DNA of 24,757 nt from JAICYJ01 sp036263035 (GTDB lineage Bacteria; Actinomycetota; Thermoleophilia; Gaiellales; JAICJC01), in NCBI GenBank assembly GCA_036263035.1, contig DATAHR010000237.1, positions 1 to 24,757 of the forward strand. The letters run 5' to 3'. The notes beneath the pieces are model-generated. The model saw nothing but the letters and a program-made list of their open reading frames with translations, was not told the origin of the DNA and ran no database searches. The position numbers and the translations under genes are program-made. This document shows, one piece after another, positions 7,365-13,857 of the stretch (within the stretch, counting starts at the first letter, position 1; each line of letters begins with the position of its first letter).

Positions 7365-7709
7365 TCACCGGCTGTCCGGGCGGTGCATCCGGCTCATGAC
7401 CGCGGTATCGTCGCCGACCGGAGCGGCGCTGCCGGCCTCGCTCAGGAACCGCGCCAGCCGGCGCGTCTCGGCCTCGTCCAGCGATACCGCCGACACGGCC
7501 CGTTCGCCGTTCCAGATCGAGAGGCGGGTATGGCGCTCCGATGCGTCGCCGCTCAGGTAGCGCGACACGCGCAGGGCAACCGCGTCGCCCGCGATGCCGG
7601 GATGCGGCGCGAAGAACTCCACCAGCTTTCGCCGCACGGGCGCGGCGCACCAGGGGCAGAACCGGTGGCGGCGGTCGACGGGTTCGGCGCAGGACGGGCA
7701 GTGCGGCAC
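7365..7709 (-). CDS. Zinc-ribbon protein, 114 residues
   Basis: The GTG at 7709 is chosen as start because AAGGAG is placed six bases before it; reading frames extending further upstream cross the divergent small gene. Residues 4-24 form a two-CxxC zinc ribbon (Cys4, Cys7, Cys18, Cys21), directly followed by the basic RRKLVEFF. The remainder alternates strand-like and helical stretches (RHTRLSIWNGERAVS, then DEAETRRLARFLSEAG) and has no recognised domain. It likely forms an operon with the downstream small membrane protein and is divergent from the two-helix membrane protein at 7759. Confidence 0.75.
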   Translation of the reverse strand: MPHCPSCAEPVDRRHRFCPWCAAPVRRKLVEFFAPHPGIAGDAVALRVSRYLSGDASERHTRLSIWNGERAVSAVSLDEAETRRLARFLSEAGSAAPVGDDTAVMSRMHRPDSR

Positions 7710-7746
7710 CAGGTGCTCCTTGATCGACCATCCGAGGATACCCCGG

Positions 7747-7752
7747 TACCCT
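7747..7752 (+). promoter_or_regulatory. Putative leaderless -10 box (TACCCT) for 52-residue membrane protein
   Basis: TACCCT stands exactly six bases before the GTG at 7759, matching the spacing at 2235, 13846, 18466 and 21108. Confidence 0.45.
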
Positions 7753-7758
7753 GCGGGC

Positions 7759-7917
7759 GTGAAGTCGCGCGGCGTGCTGTTCGGTGTGCTTGCCCTCGCC
7801 CTGGCGGGCATGGCCTTCGCGGCCGCGACCGCCGGCGTCTGGGTGATCGCCGTGGCTGCCCTGGTGCTCGCCCTCTGGCTGGGCGACCTCGCACGCCGGG
7901 ATCTCAAACCCCGATAG
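7759..7917 (+). CDS. Small two-helix membrane protein, 52 residues
   Basis: From the GTG at 7759 the product is almost entirely hydrophobic, with two membrane segments (about 6-23 and 26-43) separated by a short turn, and a charged cytoplasmic-type tail DLARRDLKPR. There is no Shine-Dalgarno, but a TACCCT box six bases upstream fits leaderless expression. It lies just before the recombinase gene. Its function is not recognisable. Confidence 0.6.
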   Translation: MKSRGVLFGVLALALAGMAFAAATAGVWVIAVAALVLALWLGDLARRDLKPR

Positions 7918-7934
7918 AAGGGAATACCCCTTCT
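7916..7934 (+). terminator. Weak hairpin between small membrane gene and recombinase
   Basis: AGAAGGG-AATAC-CCCTTCT is a perfect 7-bp stem overlapping the upstream TAG stop. There is no T-tract after it, so termination would be weak or partial. Confidence 0.35.
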
Positions 7935-7961
7935 CGAGCCGAACTGAGGCGCGTCGACCAC

Positions 7962-8858
7962 GTGACCGATTCTGCCCTCTCCACACCGTTCGAGTCGTAC
8001 CTCGCGCACCTGCGCGCGACCGGTGCTTCGCCTGCGACGCTGCGCGCATACCGCACCGATCTGCGGCAGCTCGAGCGCTGGCTGAGCGCGTCGGCCACTC
8101 CGCCCGAGGCTGCCGACACCCAGCTGCTGCGCCGCTACGCGGCCTACCTCGGCACCATGCGCTACGCGCCGGCCACCGCGGCGCGCAAGCTCTCGGCCAT
8201 GCGCGGCGCCTACGCCTGGCTGCACGCGCGTGACCGCGTGCCGCGCGACCCCGCCGCCGTCGTTCCCGGGCCGAAGCAGCCTCGCACCCTTCCCGCGACG
8301 CTGAACGCCCATGAGCTGGGGACGCTGCTCGACCGCAGGCCCCGGCAGGATCCGCTGCCCCTGCGCGACCGGGCGCTGCTCGAGCTGCTCTACGGCTGCG
8401 GCCTGCGCGCCTCCGAGGCCTGCAGCCTCCGCGTCCGAGACGTCGACCTCGAGGGGCGCCGTGTGCGCGTGACCGGCAAGGGCGACAAGCAGCGGGTCGT
8501 CCCCCTCGGCACGGAGGCGCTCCGGGCGATCCGGGAGTACCTGCGGAACGGGCGTCCCGAGCTGGCGGGAGAGGTAGCCTCCCAGACGCTGTTCGTGAGC
8601 ATCCGCGGCCGGCCGCTGGCGCCCTCCGACGTCCGCCGCGCGCTCGCGTCCGCATTGCGCCGGGAAGGGCTACCCTCCCGTTCGCCGCATGCGCTCCGAC
8701 ACTCTTTCGCCACTCATCTGCTGGAGGGTGGCGCCGACCTCTTGAGCATCCAGGAACTCCTCGGCCACGCATCGGTGGCCACAACCCAGGTATACACCCA
8801 TGTGAGCGTGCGCCATTTGAAGTCCGCACACGCCCACGCACACCCACGAGCACGATGA
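7962..8858 (+). CDS. xerC: Tyrosine recombinase XerC/XerD
   Basis: The protein has 298 residues from the GTG at 7962 (a GAGG lies 11 bases upstream), the normal Xer length. The N-terminal SAM-like core-binding domain spans about 8-95 and the catalytic domain 110-290. All tyrosine-recombinase residues are present: Arg149 (GLRASE), Lys173 (TGKGDKQR), His243 and Arg246 (SPHALRHS), His269 (LLGHAS) and nucleophile Tyr278 (QVYTHV). Xer recombinases resolve chromosome dimers at dif. C versus D cannot be settled from this protein alone; the symbol follows the actinobacterial neighbourhood next to dprA and a WhiG-type sigma gene. The tail is unusually His/Ala-rich (SAHAHAHPRAR). Its stop overlaps the sigma factor start (ATGA). 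Confidence 0.93.
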   Translation: MTDSALSTPFESYLAHLRATGASPATLRAYRTDLRQLERWLSASATPPEAADTQLLRRYAAYLGTMRYAPATAARKLSAMRGAYAWLHARDRVPRDPAAVVPGPKQPRTLPATLNAHELGTLLDRRPRQDPLPLRDRALLELLYGCGLRASEACSLRVRDVDLEGRRVRVTGKGDKQRVVPLGTEALRAIREYLRNGRPELAGEVASQTLFVSIRGRPLAPSDVRRALASALRREGLPSRSPHALRHSFATHLLEGGADLLSIQELLGHASVATTQVYTHVSVRHLKSAHAHAHPRAR

Positions 8859-9649
8859 GCGACACCGACGCACTCCAGATCTGGCTGCAGTACAAGCAGA
8901 ACCCGGATCCCCACCTGCGCGAGCGCCTGATCCTGACCTACGCGCCGCTGGTCAAGTACGTCGCCGGGCGGCTCGGGACCGGCCTGCCGGCCCACGTCGA
9001 GGAGGGCGACCTGGTGTCCTACGGGCTGCTCGGCCTGATGAATGCGATCGAGCGCTACGACCCCGGCCGCGACATCAAGTTCGAGACCTACGCGATCAGC
9101 CGCATCAAGGGCGCCATCATCGACGAGCTGCGCTCCATGGACTGGGTGCCGCGGTCGGTGCGCAGCCGCGCGCGCGAGATCGAGCGGGCGATCGCCGAGC
9201 TCGAGAACAAGTACCACCGCCCGCCCACGGACGAGGAGATCGCCAAGGCGCTCGGCATCACCGAGGAGGAGTTCCAGGACAGCCTGACGCAGATCTCCCG
9301 CTCCTCGGTGGCGGCGCTGGACGAGCTCTGGACGATCTCGAGCTCCGGCGGGGACACGGTCTCGCTGATCGACACCCTGCAGGATCCGAACGCCGACGAC
9401 CCGTCCCTGGAGATGACCCGCACCGAGGTGCGGGAGGCGCTGGCCACCGCGATCGGCCGCCTGCCGGAGCGCGAGCGTACGGTGATCACGCTCTATTACT
9501 ACGAGGAGCTGACGCTGCGCGAGATCGGCGAGGTGCTCGGCGTGACGGAGTCCCGCGTGTCGCAGCTGCACACCAAGGCCATCCTCCGCCTCAAGGCGAA
9601 GCTGCAGGGCAGCCTCGAGCGGGCATCGCTCGAGCGGCCGGCTCGCTAG
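8855..9649 (+). CDS. whiG: WhiG/FliA-family sigma factor
   Basis: This 264-residue protein carries sigma region 2 (LVKYVAGRLG, DLVSYGLLGLMNAIERYDP, KFETYAISRIKGAIIDELR), with the DWVPRSVR segment characteristic of the FliA/WhiG group, then region 3 (PPTDEEIAKALGITEEEF) and a region 4 helix-turn-helix (LTLREIGEVLGVTESRVSQLHTK split across 210-245). WhiG controls early sporulation in Streptomyces and FliA controls flagella elsewhere. No flagellar or sporulation gene and no FlgM/RsiG-like anti-sigma is present in the window, so the regulon is unknown. The gene overlaps the recombinase by 4 nt and is probably co-transcribed with it. Confidence 0.93.
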   Translation: MSDTDALQIWLQYKQNPDPHLRERLILTYAPLVKYVAGRLGTGLPAHVEEGDLVSYGLLGLMNAIERYDPGRDIKFETYAISRIKGAIIDELRSMDWVPRSVRSRAREIERAIAELENKYHRPPTDEEIAKALGITEEEFQDSLTQISRSSVAALDELWTISSSGGDTVSLIDTLQDPNADDPSLEMTRTEVREALATAIGRLPERERTVITLYYYEELTLREIGEVLGVTESRVSQLHTKAILRLKAKLQGSLERASLERPAR

Positions 9650-9666
9650 TTCGTTCCTCCGCGGCA

Positions 9667-9696
9667 TTGCCAGCCGGGCCGATCCGCGAGTAAGGT
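9667..9696 (+). promoter_or_regulatory. Sigma-70-like promoter for EF-G-like gene
   Basis: TTGCCA (9667-9672) and TAAGGT (9691-9696) are separated by 18 bases, a reasonable sigma-70 promoter. Initiation near 9703 would give a leader of about 30 nt. The -10 box overlaps an inverted repeat at 9694-9712. Confidence 0.55.
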
Positions 9697-9712
9697 GATG
9701 GCCTCCATCACC
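9694..9712 (+). repeat. Inverted repeat GGTGATGG-CCT-CCATCACC over the promoter start
   Basis: The two 8-bp arms are perfect complements around a 3-nt centre. The repeat covers the end of the -10 box and the predicted transcription start of the EF-G-like gene, so it may be an operator. It could also fold as a terminator for the sigma-factor transcript, but no T-tract follows. Confidence 0.55.
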
Positions 9713-9732
9713 TCGTCGGAAAGGCCCTGCAG

Positions 9733-11787
9733 ATGCCCCACAAGGAGCCCGGAAAAATCCGCAATGTCGCCGTCATCGGCCACCGCGGGACTGGCAAGAC
9801 CTCGCTGGTGGAGGCGCTGCTCTACGAGTCCGGCACGATCAACCGGTTGGGCTCGGTGGCCGAGAACAGCACCATCGCGGACTACGACGACGACGAGCGC
9901 AAGCGGGGCATGAGCATCTCCGCGGCGGTCACCCACCTCGAGTGGGAGGGCCGCACGATCAACCTGATCGACACCCCGGGCGAGCCCAGCTTCCAGGCCG
10001 ACGTGCTGTCGGCGCTGCGGGTGGTGGAGGGGGCGATCGTCACGGTGTCGGGCGTGCTCGGGGTCGAGGTCGGCACCGAGCGGCTGTGGCGCCGGTGTGA
10101 CGAGCTCGGCACATCGCGTCTCGTCCTGGTCAACCTGCTCGACCGCGAACGGGCCGACTTCTTCACCGCGCTCGGCCAGCTGCAGGAGCGTCTCAGCGAC
10201 AAGTGCGTGGCCGTCGAGATCCCGATCGGCAGCGAGGGCGACTTCCACGGGGTGGTGGATCTGGTGCACATGGTCGCCTACCTCCACGGCGAGGACGCTG
10301 CCGGGCACGACGAGTCGGTGCCGATTCCCGACGATCTGACGGCGCTGGCCGAGGAGTACCACGACAAGCTGATGGACGTCGTCGCCGAGACCTCCGACGA
10401 GCTGATGGAGCGGTACCTCGAGGGCGGCGAGATCACACGCGAGGAGATGGCGCAGGCGCTGAAGCAGCTGGTCACCGACGGCCAGGTGTTCCCGGTCGGC
10501 TGTGGCGCGGCAACTCGCAACATCGGTTCCCACGGCCTGCTCGACCTGATCGTCGAGGGTCTGCCATCGCCGGCTCGCGCCCGCAACGTGCCCGAGAGCG
10601 GGGGTGCAAGCACCGTGGCGTACGTGTTCAAGACGATCGCCGATCCCTACAGCGGCAAGATCAGCCTGATGCGCGTGTTCGCAGGGACGCTGAAGGCGGA
10701 CTCGCAGCTCGTCAACAGCCGCACGCACGGCAAGGAGCGGATCGGCCAGCTGCTGCTGGTGCAGGGCAAGGACCACACCCCGGTCGACGAGCTCGGCCCC
10801 GGAATGATCGGGGCGGTGGCGAAGCTGAAGGAGACGAACACCGGGGACGTGCTGGCCGACGTCGACGCGCCCGCTCCCGTGGAGCCGATCACCCTGCCGC
10901 CGCCGGTCGTCTCGTTCGCGATCGAGGCGCGCAGCAAGGGCGACGAGGACAAGGTGCACGCCTCGCTGCGGCGTCTGCAGGAGGAGGATCCCTCCCTCGA
11001 CGTGCACCGCGACGAGGAGACGGGCGAGACGATCGTGGCCGGCCTGTCGCAGATGCACGTCGAGACGGTGCTCGACCGCATGCAGCGGCGGTTCGGCGTT
11101 GAGGTCGACCTGCACCCGCCGCGCGTCCCCTATCGCGAGACCATTCGCAAGGCGGCCCGCGCGCACGGCCGTCACAAGAAGCAGACCGGCGGCCGCGGCC
11201 AGTTCGGCGACTGCCACATCGAGATCGAGCCGATGGAGGGCCACGAGGGCTACGAGTTCGTCGACAAGATCGTCGGCGGCGTGATCCCGCAGGGCTTCCG
11301 TCCGGCTGTCGACAAGGGCATCCAGGAAGCGATGCGGAAGGGCGAGTTGGTGGGCGCGCCGGTGGTCGGCGTCCGCGTCCGGCTGGTCGACGGCTCCTAC
11401 CACAACGTCGACTCATCGGAGATGGCGTTCAAGATCGCGGGGTCGCTGGCCTTCAAGCAGGCGGTTGCCCAGGCGGACCCGGTGCTGCTGGAGCCGATCA
11501 TGCGGCTCGACATCACGGTGCCCGACGAGAACGTGGGCGACGTGATCGGCGACATGAGCAGCCGCCGGGGACGCGTGCTCGGCATGGATCCCGGAGCGGG
11601 AACGACGGTCGTGCACGTCGAGGTGCCGATGGCGGAGGTGCTCGCCTACGCCCAGGATCTGACCTCGATGACGGGCGGCCGCGGTGACTACTCGCAGCAG
11701 ATCCTGCGCTACGAGGAGGTGCCGCCGCACGCCGCGCAGGCGGTGATCGCCGCTGCGCAGCGCGACCGGGAGATGGTCAAGGCATGA
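9733..11787 (+). CDS. EF-G-like translation GTPase (EF-G2 type) with altered G3/G4 motifs
   Basis: The 684-residue protein has the full EF-G architecture: G domain (~1-280), domain II (~290-390), domains III-V to the end with GRHKKQTGGRGQFGDCHIE and SSRRGRVLGMDP. The P-loop GHRGTGKT (16-23) is intact. Deviations from canonical EF-G are switch I RGMSI in place of RGITI (Ser61), DTPGEPSF in place of DTPGHVDF (Glu84 for the catalytic His), and NLLD (134-137) in place of the guanine-specificity NKMD. Actinobacterial EF-G2 proteins also have degenerate G4 motifs, so it probably belongs to that group and is not the main elongation factor. Reduced GTPase activity or altered nucleotide preference is an inference. 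GGAAAGG lies upstream of the ATG. Confidence 0.9.
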   Translation: MPHKEPGKIRNVAVIGHRGTGKTSLVEALLYESGTINRLGSVAENSTIADYDDDERKRGMSISAAVTHLEWEGRTINLIDTPGEPSFQADVLSALRVVEGAIVTVSGVLGVEVGTERLWRRCDELGTSRLVLVNLLDRERADFFTALGQLQERLSDKCVAVEIPIGSEGDFHGVVDLVHMVAYLHGEDAAGHDESVPIPDDLTALAEEYHDKLMDVVAETSDELMERYLEGGEITREEMAQALKQLVTDGQVFPVGCGAATRNIGSHGLLDLIVEGLPSPARARNVPESGGASTVAYVFKTIADPYSGKISLMRVFAGTLKADSQLVNSRTHGKERIGQLLLVQGKDHTPVDELGPGMIGAVAKLKETNTGDVLADVDAPAPVEPITLPPPVVSFAIEARSKGDEDKVHASLRRLQEEDPSLDVHRDEETGETIVAGLSQMHVETVLDRMQRRFGVEVDLHPPRVPYRETIRKAARAHGRHKKQTGGRGQFGDCHIEIEPMEGHEGYEFVDKIVGGVIPQGFRPAVDKGIQEAMRKGELVGAPVVGVRVRLVDGSYHNVDSSEMAFKIAGSLAFKQAVAQADPVLLEPIMRLDITVPDENVGDVIGDMSSRRGRVLGMDPGAGTTVVHVEVPMAEVLAYAQDLTSMTGGRGDYSQQILRYEEVPPHAAQAVIAAAQRDREMVKA

Positions 11788-12796
11788 TCGCCGGCCGGGC
11801 TGCGCCCGGCAGGATCTGAATCCGCACTCGCTGCCAGCCAGACAGGCCGACGATCTGGGCGGCGTGGGCGGAGAGGTCGAGCACGCCGCGCCCGAACGGG
11901 CCGCGGTCGTTGACGCGCACCTGCACGCTGAGACCGGTCGCCAGGTTCGTCACCTTGAGCATCGTGTTGAACGGGAGCCAGGGGCTGGCAGCCGTCAGCT
12001 TGGTCGGGTCGAAGATCTCGCCGTCGGCGGTGCGGTGACCGGCGAAGCCAGGCCCATACCAGGTGCACTCGCCGTAGAAGACGTTCGCCGAACCGCCGCC
12101 GCCCGACCCCGAACCGCTCGAGCCGCCGTCGGAGTGCTTCGAGGCGAGATGTGACCGGCGGCTGCGCTCGCCGGCCAGCTGCGCGCGGATGTCCGCGTTG
12201 ACGCCGGCCAGCACGGCTCGCGTCCGTGCGATGGCGGAGTCCAGCTGGCTGCGCGCCGCGGTCGCGTCGTGCGCTGCGGCCTCGGCCGTGGCCGCATTCG
12301 CCTGCAGCTCACCCTCGCGGTCGCGGAGCAGCTTCTGCGCTGCGTTGATCTGAGCGATCAGGTCGCGGTCGCCGCCGGCGACCCGGCTGAGGGTGTCGAC
12401 CCGGGAGACCAGGTCGGAGAAGGAGCCGGAGGCAAGCACGTAGGCCACGGCGTCCTCGCCCCCGCCCTTGTAGTTCGCGACGAGCGCTTCCGCGAGCGCC
12501 TCACGGGCGGTGGCGAGGCTGGCCGTCGCCGAGGCGATCTCGGTCTTCGCGTTGGCGACCGCCTCGCGCGCCAGCGTCAGCCGCAGGTGGGCCGCCTGCT
12601 CCCGCTGCGCCGCGGCGTCGCGCTTGGCCTGGAGGCGGTCGAGCCGCGCCATCACCTGCGCGGCGGTGGAGCGCTGCGCAGCGACCGAGCGGGCGGCGCC
12701 GGCCGGGGCCGCTGCGGCGAGTAGGACGACGATGACCACGAGTACGGTCAGGTGGACCCATGGGCGCATCCGCTGACGAATGGTCGGCATAGTCAT
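11777..12796 (-). CDS. Secreted coiled-coil protein with C-terminal RlpA-like double-psi beta-barrel
   Basis: The 339-residue protein starts with a basic n-region and hydrophobic signal segment (residues 13-31, then APAGA). Residues ~40-215 are a long coiled coil of the CwlO/PcsB type, including ALVANYKGGGEDAVAYVL and a SFSDLVSRVDTLSRV segment like the FtsX-facing region of those proteins. A Gly/Ser linker (224-236) leads to an RlpA/3D-like double-psi barrel (~242-330), with TWYGPGFAGHRTADGE, LPFNTMLKVTNLATG and VRVNDRGPFGRGVLDLS. It probably acts on or binds peptidoglycan outside the cell; lytic activity is not proven. ATG 12796 and ATG 12790 are both possible starts. Its 3' end overlaps the EF-G-like gene by 11 bp, tail to tail. 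Confidence 0.87.
   Translation of the reverse strand: MTMPTIRQRMRPWVHLTVLVVIVVLLAAAAPAGAARSVAAQRSTAAQVMARLDRLQAKRDAAAQREQAAHLRLTLAREAVANAKTEIASATASLATAREALAEALVANYKGGGEDAVAYVLASGSFSDLVSRVDTLSRVAGGDRDLIAQINAAQKLLRDREGELQANAATAEAAAHDATAARSQLDSAIARTRAVLAGVNADIRAQLAGERSRRSHLASKHSDGGSSGSGSGGGGSANVFYGECTWYGPGFAGHRTADGEIFDPTKLTAASPWLPFNTMLKVTNLATGLSVQVRVNDRGPFGRGVLDLSAHAAQIVGLSGWQRVRIQILPGAARPAIMP
11794..11810. terminator. Possible bidirectional hairpin at convergent gene ends
   Basis: GCCGGGC-TGC-GCCCGGC is a perfect 7-bp stem starting seven bases after the EF-G-like stop and inside the last codons of the convergent gene. There is no T-tract, so this is only a candidate. Confidence 0.4.
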
Positions 12797-12933
12797 CAGA
12801 AGCAGGCGGGCCGCCCCCCAGGGCCCTGGTCGAGCGCCGGAACCTTACCAATACCGGCGGAGTTCGGGTGCGACTTTGGGGGTCGATCCTGAAAAATGCC
12901 CGCAAACTCGCAGCAAACCATGTGTGAGTGGGC

Positions 12934-12939
12934 TAGACT
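12934..12939 (+). promoter_or_regulatory. Putative -10 box (TAGACT) for zinc-finger gene
   Basis: TAGACT is preceded by TGGGC, giving an extended -10-like context, and lies 38 bases before the ATG at 12978. It sits in the divergent intergenic region, which also holds the palindrome CCAGGGCCCTGG at 12818-12829. Confidence 0.4.
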
Positions 12940-12977
12940 CAGCGCCGGTCGCGAGGCACCGTGACTGCGCTTTACCG

Positions 12978-13568
12978 ATGATCGAGATCCGCCGACAAGA
13001 CACCGATACCCGCTGTGCCGTCTGTGGACGCACGGTGTTGCTGGGCGAGCGCCTGGTCAGCTATCGCCGCATCGGCGCCGATGACGCGCAGGTCTGCGAG
13101 CTGTGCGTCGACCAGGCCGACGCGCGCGGCTGGACGCGTGAGGGTGCGCCGACGCTGCCGGTGCACCTGGGCGAGCGCCGCGAGCGCGGCCTGCGGGGCC
13201 TGCTGAAGCCGCGCAAGCGCCAGGTGACGGCACCCGAGCCGTTCGACCCCGAGCTCCTGCCCGACGATCCCAAGGACGCGGTCGAGGCGGGGCTCGAGCT
13301 GTTCAACGAGAGCACGCACCCCCGCACGGTGTCCGGCATCGCCCGCACCCTCGGCGACCCGCGGGTGAGCGTCGTTCGGCGCAGCCACCGCGAGGTGGTG
13401 GTGACCGTGGCGTGGGACCTCTCCTGGTACCAGTACCGGGTCGACATGCTGGGCGCCCAGACCGTCACGCTGCAGCGGCGCGGCGAGGAGCTCGACCAGC
13501 TTGACGGGCGCTTCCGCGAGTGGAACGCCATGGCCGAGCCGGACGGCACGGTCGCGCTGGCCTCCTAG
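12978..13568 (+). CDS. Four-cysteine zinc-finger protein of unknown function, 196 residues
   Basis: From ATG 12978 the N-terminus carries CAVC (Cys13, Cys16) and CELC (Cys40, Cys43), likely one zinc site. A basic linker (RGLRGLLKPRKRQ) follows, then an acidic segment and a C-terminal domain with strand-rich text (REVVVTVAWDLSWYQYRVDML) preceded by a helix resembling NESTHPRTVSGIARTLGDP. The C-terminal part looks like a compact alpha/beta domain conserved among related actinobacteria, but I do not recognise a named family. The gene is divergent from the coiled-coil/double-psi protein and convergent with the small gene ending at 13576. Confidence 0.8.
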   Translation: MIEIRRQDTDTRCAVCGRTVLLGERLVSYRRIGADDAQVCELCVDQADARGWTREGAPTLPVHLGERRERGLRGLLKPRKRQVTAPEPFDPELLPDDPKDAVEAGLELFNESTHPRTVSGIARTLGDPRVSVVRRSHREVVVTVAWDLSWYQYRVDMLGAQTVTLQRRGEELDQLDGRFREWNAMAEPDGTVALAS

Positions 13569-13575
13569 ACGGAGC

Positions 13576-13803
13576 TCAGGCCGGTCCGTCTACCCGCGGG
13601 AACGTGCCGGTCGCGCGCGGCCGGCGGCGATCGCGGGTGACGCGTCGGTTGTCGGCGGTCGCGGTCTCGCCGCGGCGGCGGTCGTTCGCGGCCCCATCCC
13701 GACGATCGAGAATGACCTCGACCTCCGGGTTGTCGCGGTAGTAGTCGGTCATGCGCTCGAGCAGTTCGCCCTCGAGCTCCCGTGGGATGACGCAGTAGAT
13801 CAT
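13576..13803 (-). CDS. Small conserved-looking protein with Arg/Asp-rich tail, 75 residues
   Basis: The start at 13803 gives MIYCVIPRELEGELLERM, a strand-helix opening, then YYRDNPEVEVILDRRDG, a second strand, followed by a disordered tail rich in Arg, Asp and Thr. The first ~45 residues look like a small folded alpha/beta unit, while the tail is highly basic and may bind nucleic acid or an acidic partner. An upstream ATG 17 codons earlier would overlap the presumed divergent promoter and adds non-conserved-looking residues, so the shorter start is preferred. Function unknown. Confidence 0.65.
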   Translation of the reverse strand: MIYCVIPRELEGELLERMTDYYRDNPEVEVILDRRDGAANDRRRGETATADNRRVTRDRRRPRATGTFPRVDGPA

Positions 13804-13845
13804 TGACGTAGTAGACCCCCATGGAGCGGCTTCCGTCAAGCCCGG

Positions 13846-13851
13846 TATGCT
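13846..13851 (+). promoter_or_regulatory. Putative leaderless -10 box (TATGCT)
   Basis: TATGCT is six bases before the GTG at 13858 of the threonine-synthase-like gene, the same spacing as other leaderless candidates in the window. Confidence 0.5.
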
Positions 13852-13857
13852 CAACGG

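Noticed and set aside
7710..8895. Upstream extension of the minus-strand frames across the recombinase
   Set aside because: Only the 3' parts (7207-7356 and 7365-7709) have good starts with ribosome binding sites. The rest is antisense to xerC.
9646..11403. A 585-codon open frame antisense to the EF-G-like gene
   Set aside because: The plus-strand protein has full EF-G domains. The antisense frame has no recognisable domain or start signal.
12818..12829. Perfect 12-bp palindrome CCAGGGCCCTGG in a divergent promoter region
   Set aside because: It could be an operator, but GC-only palindromes of this size are expected by chance in this base composition and nothing else supports it.
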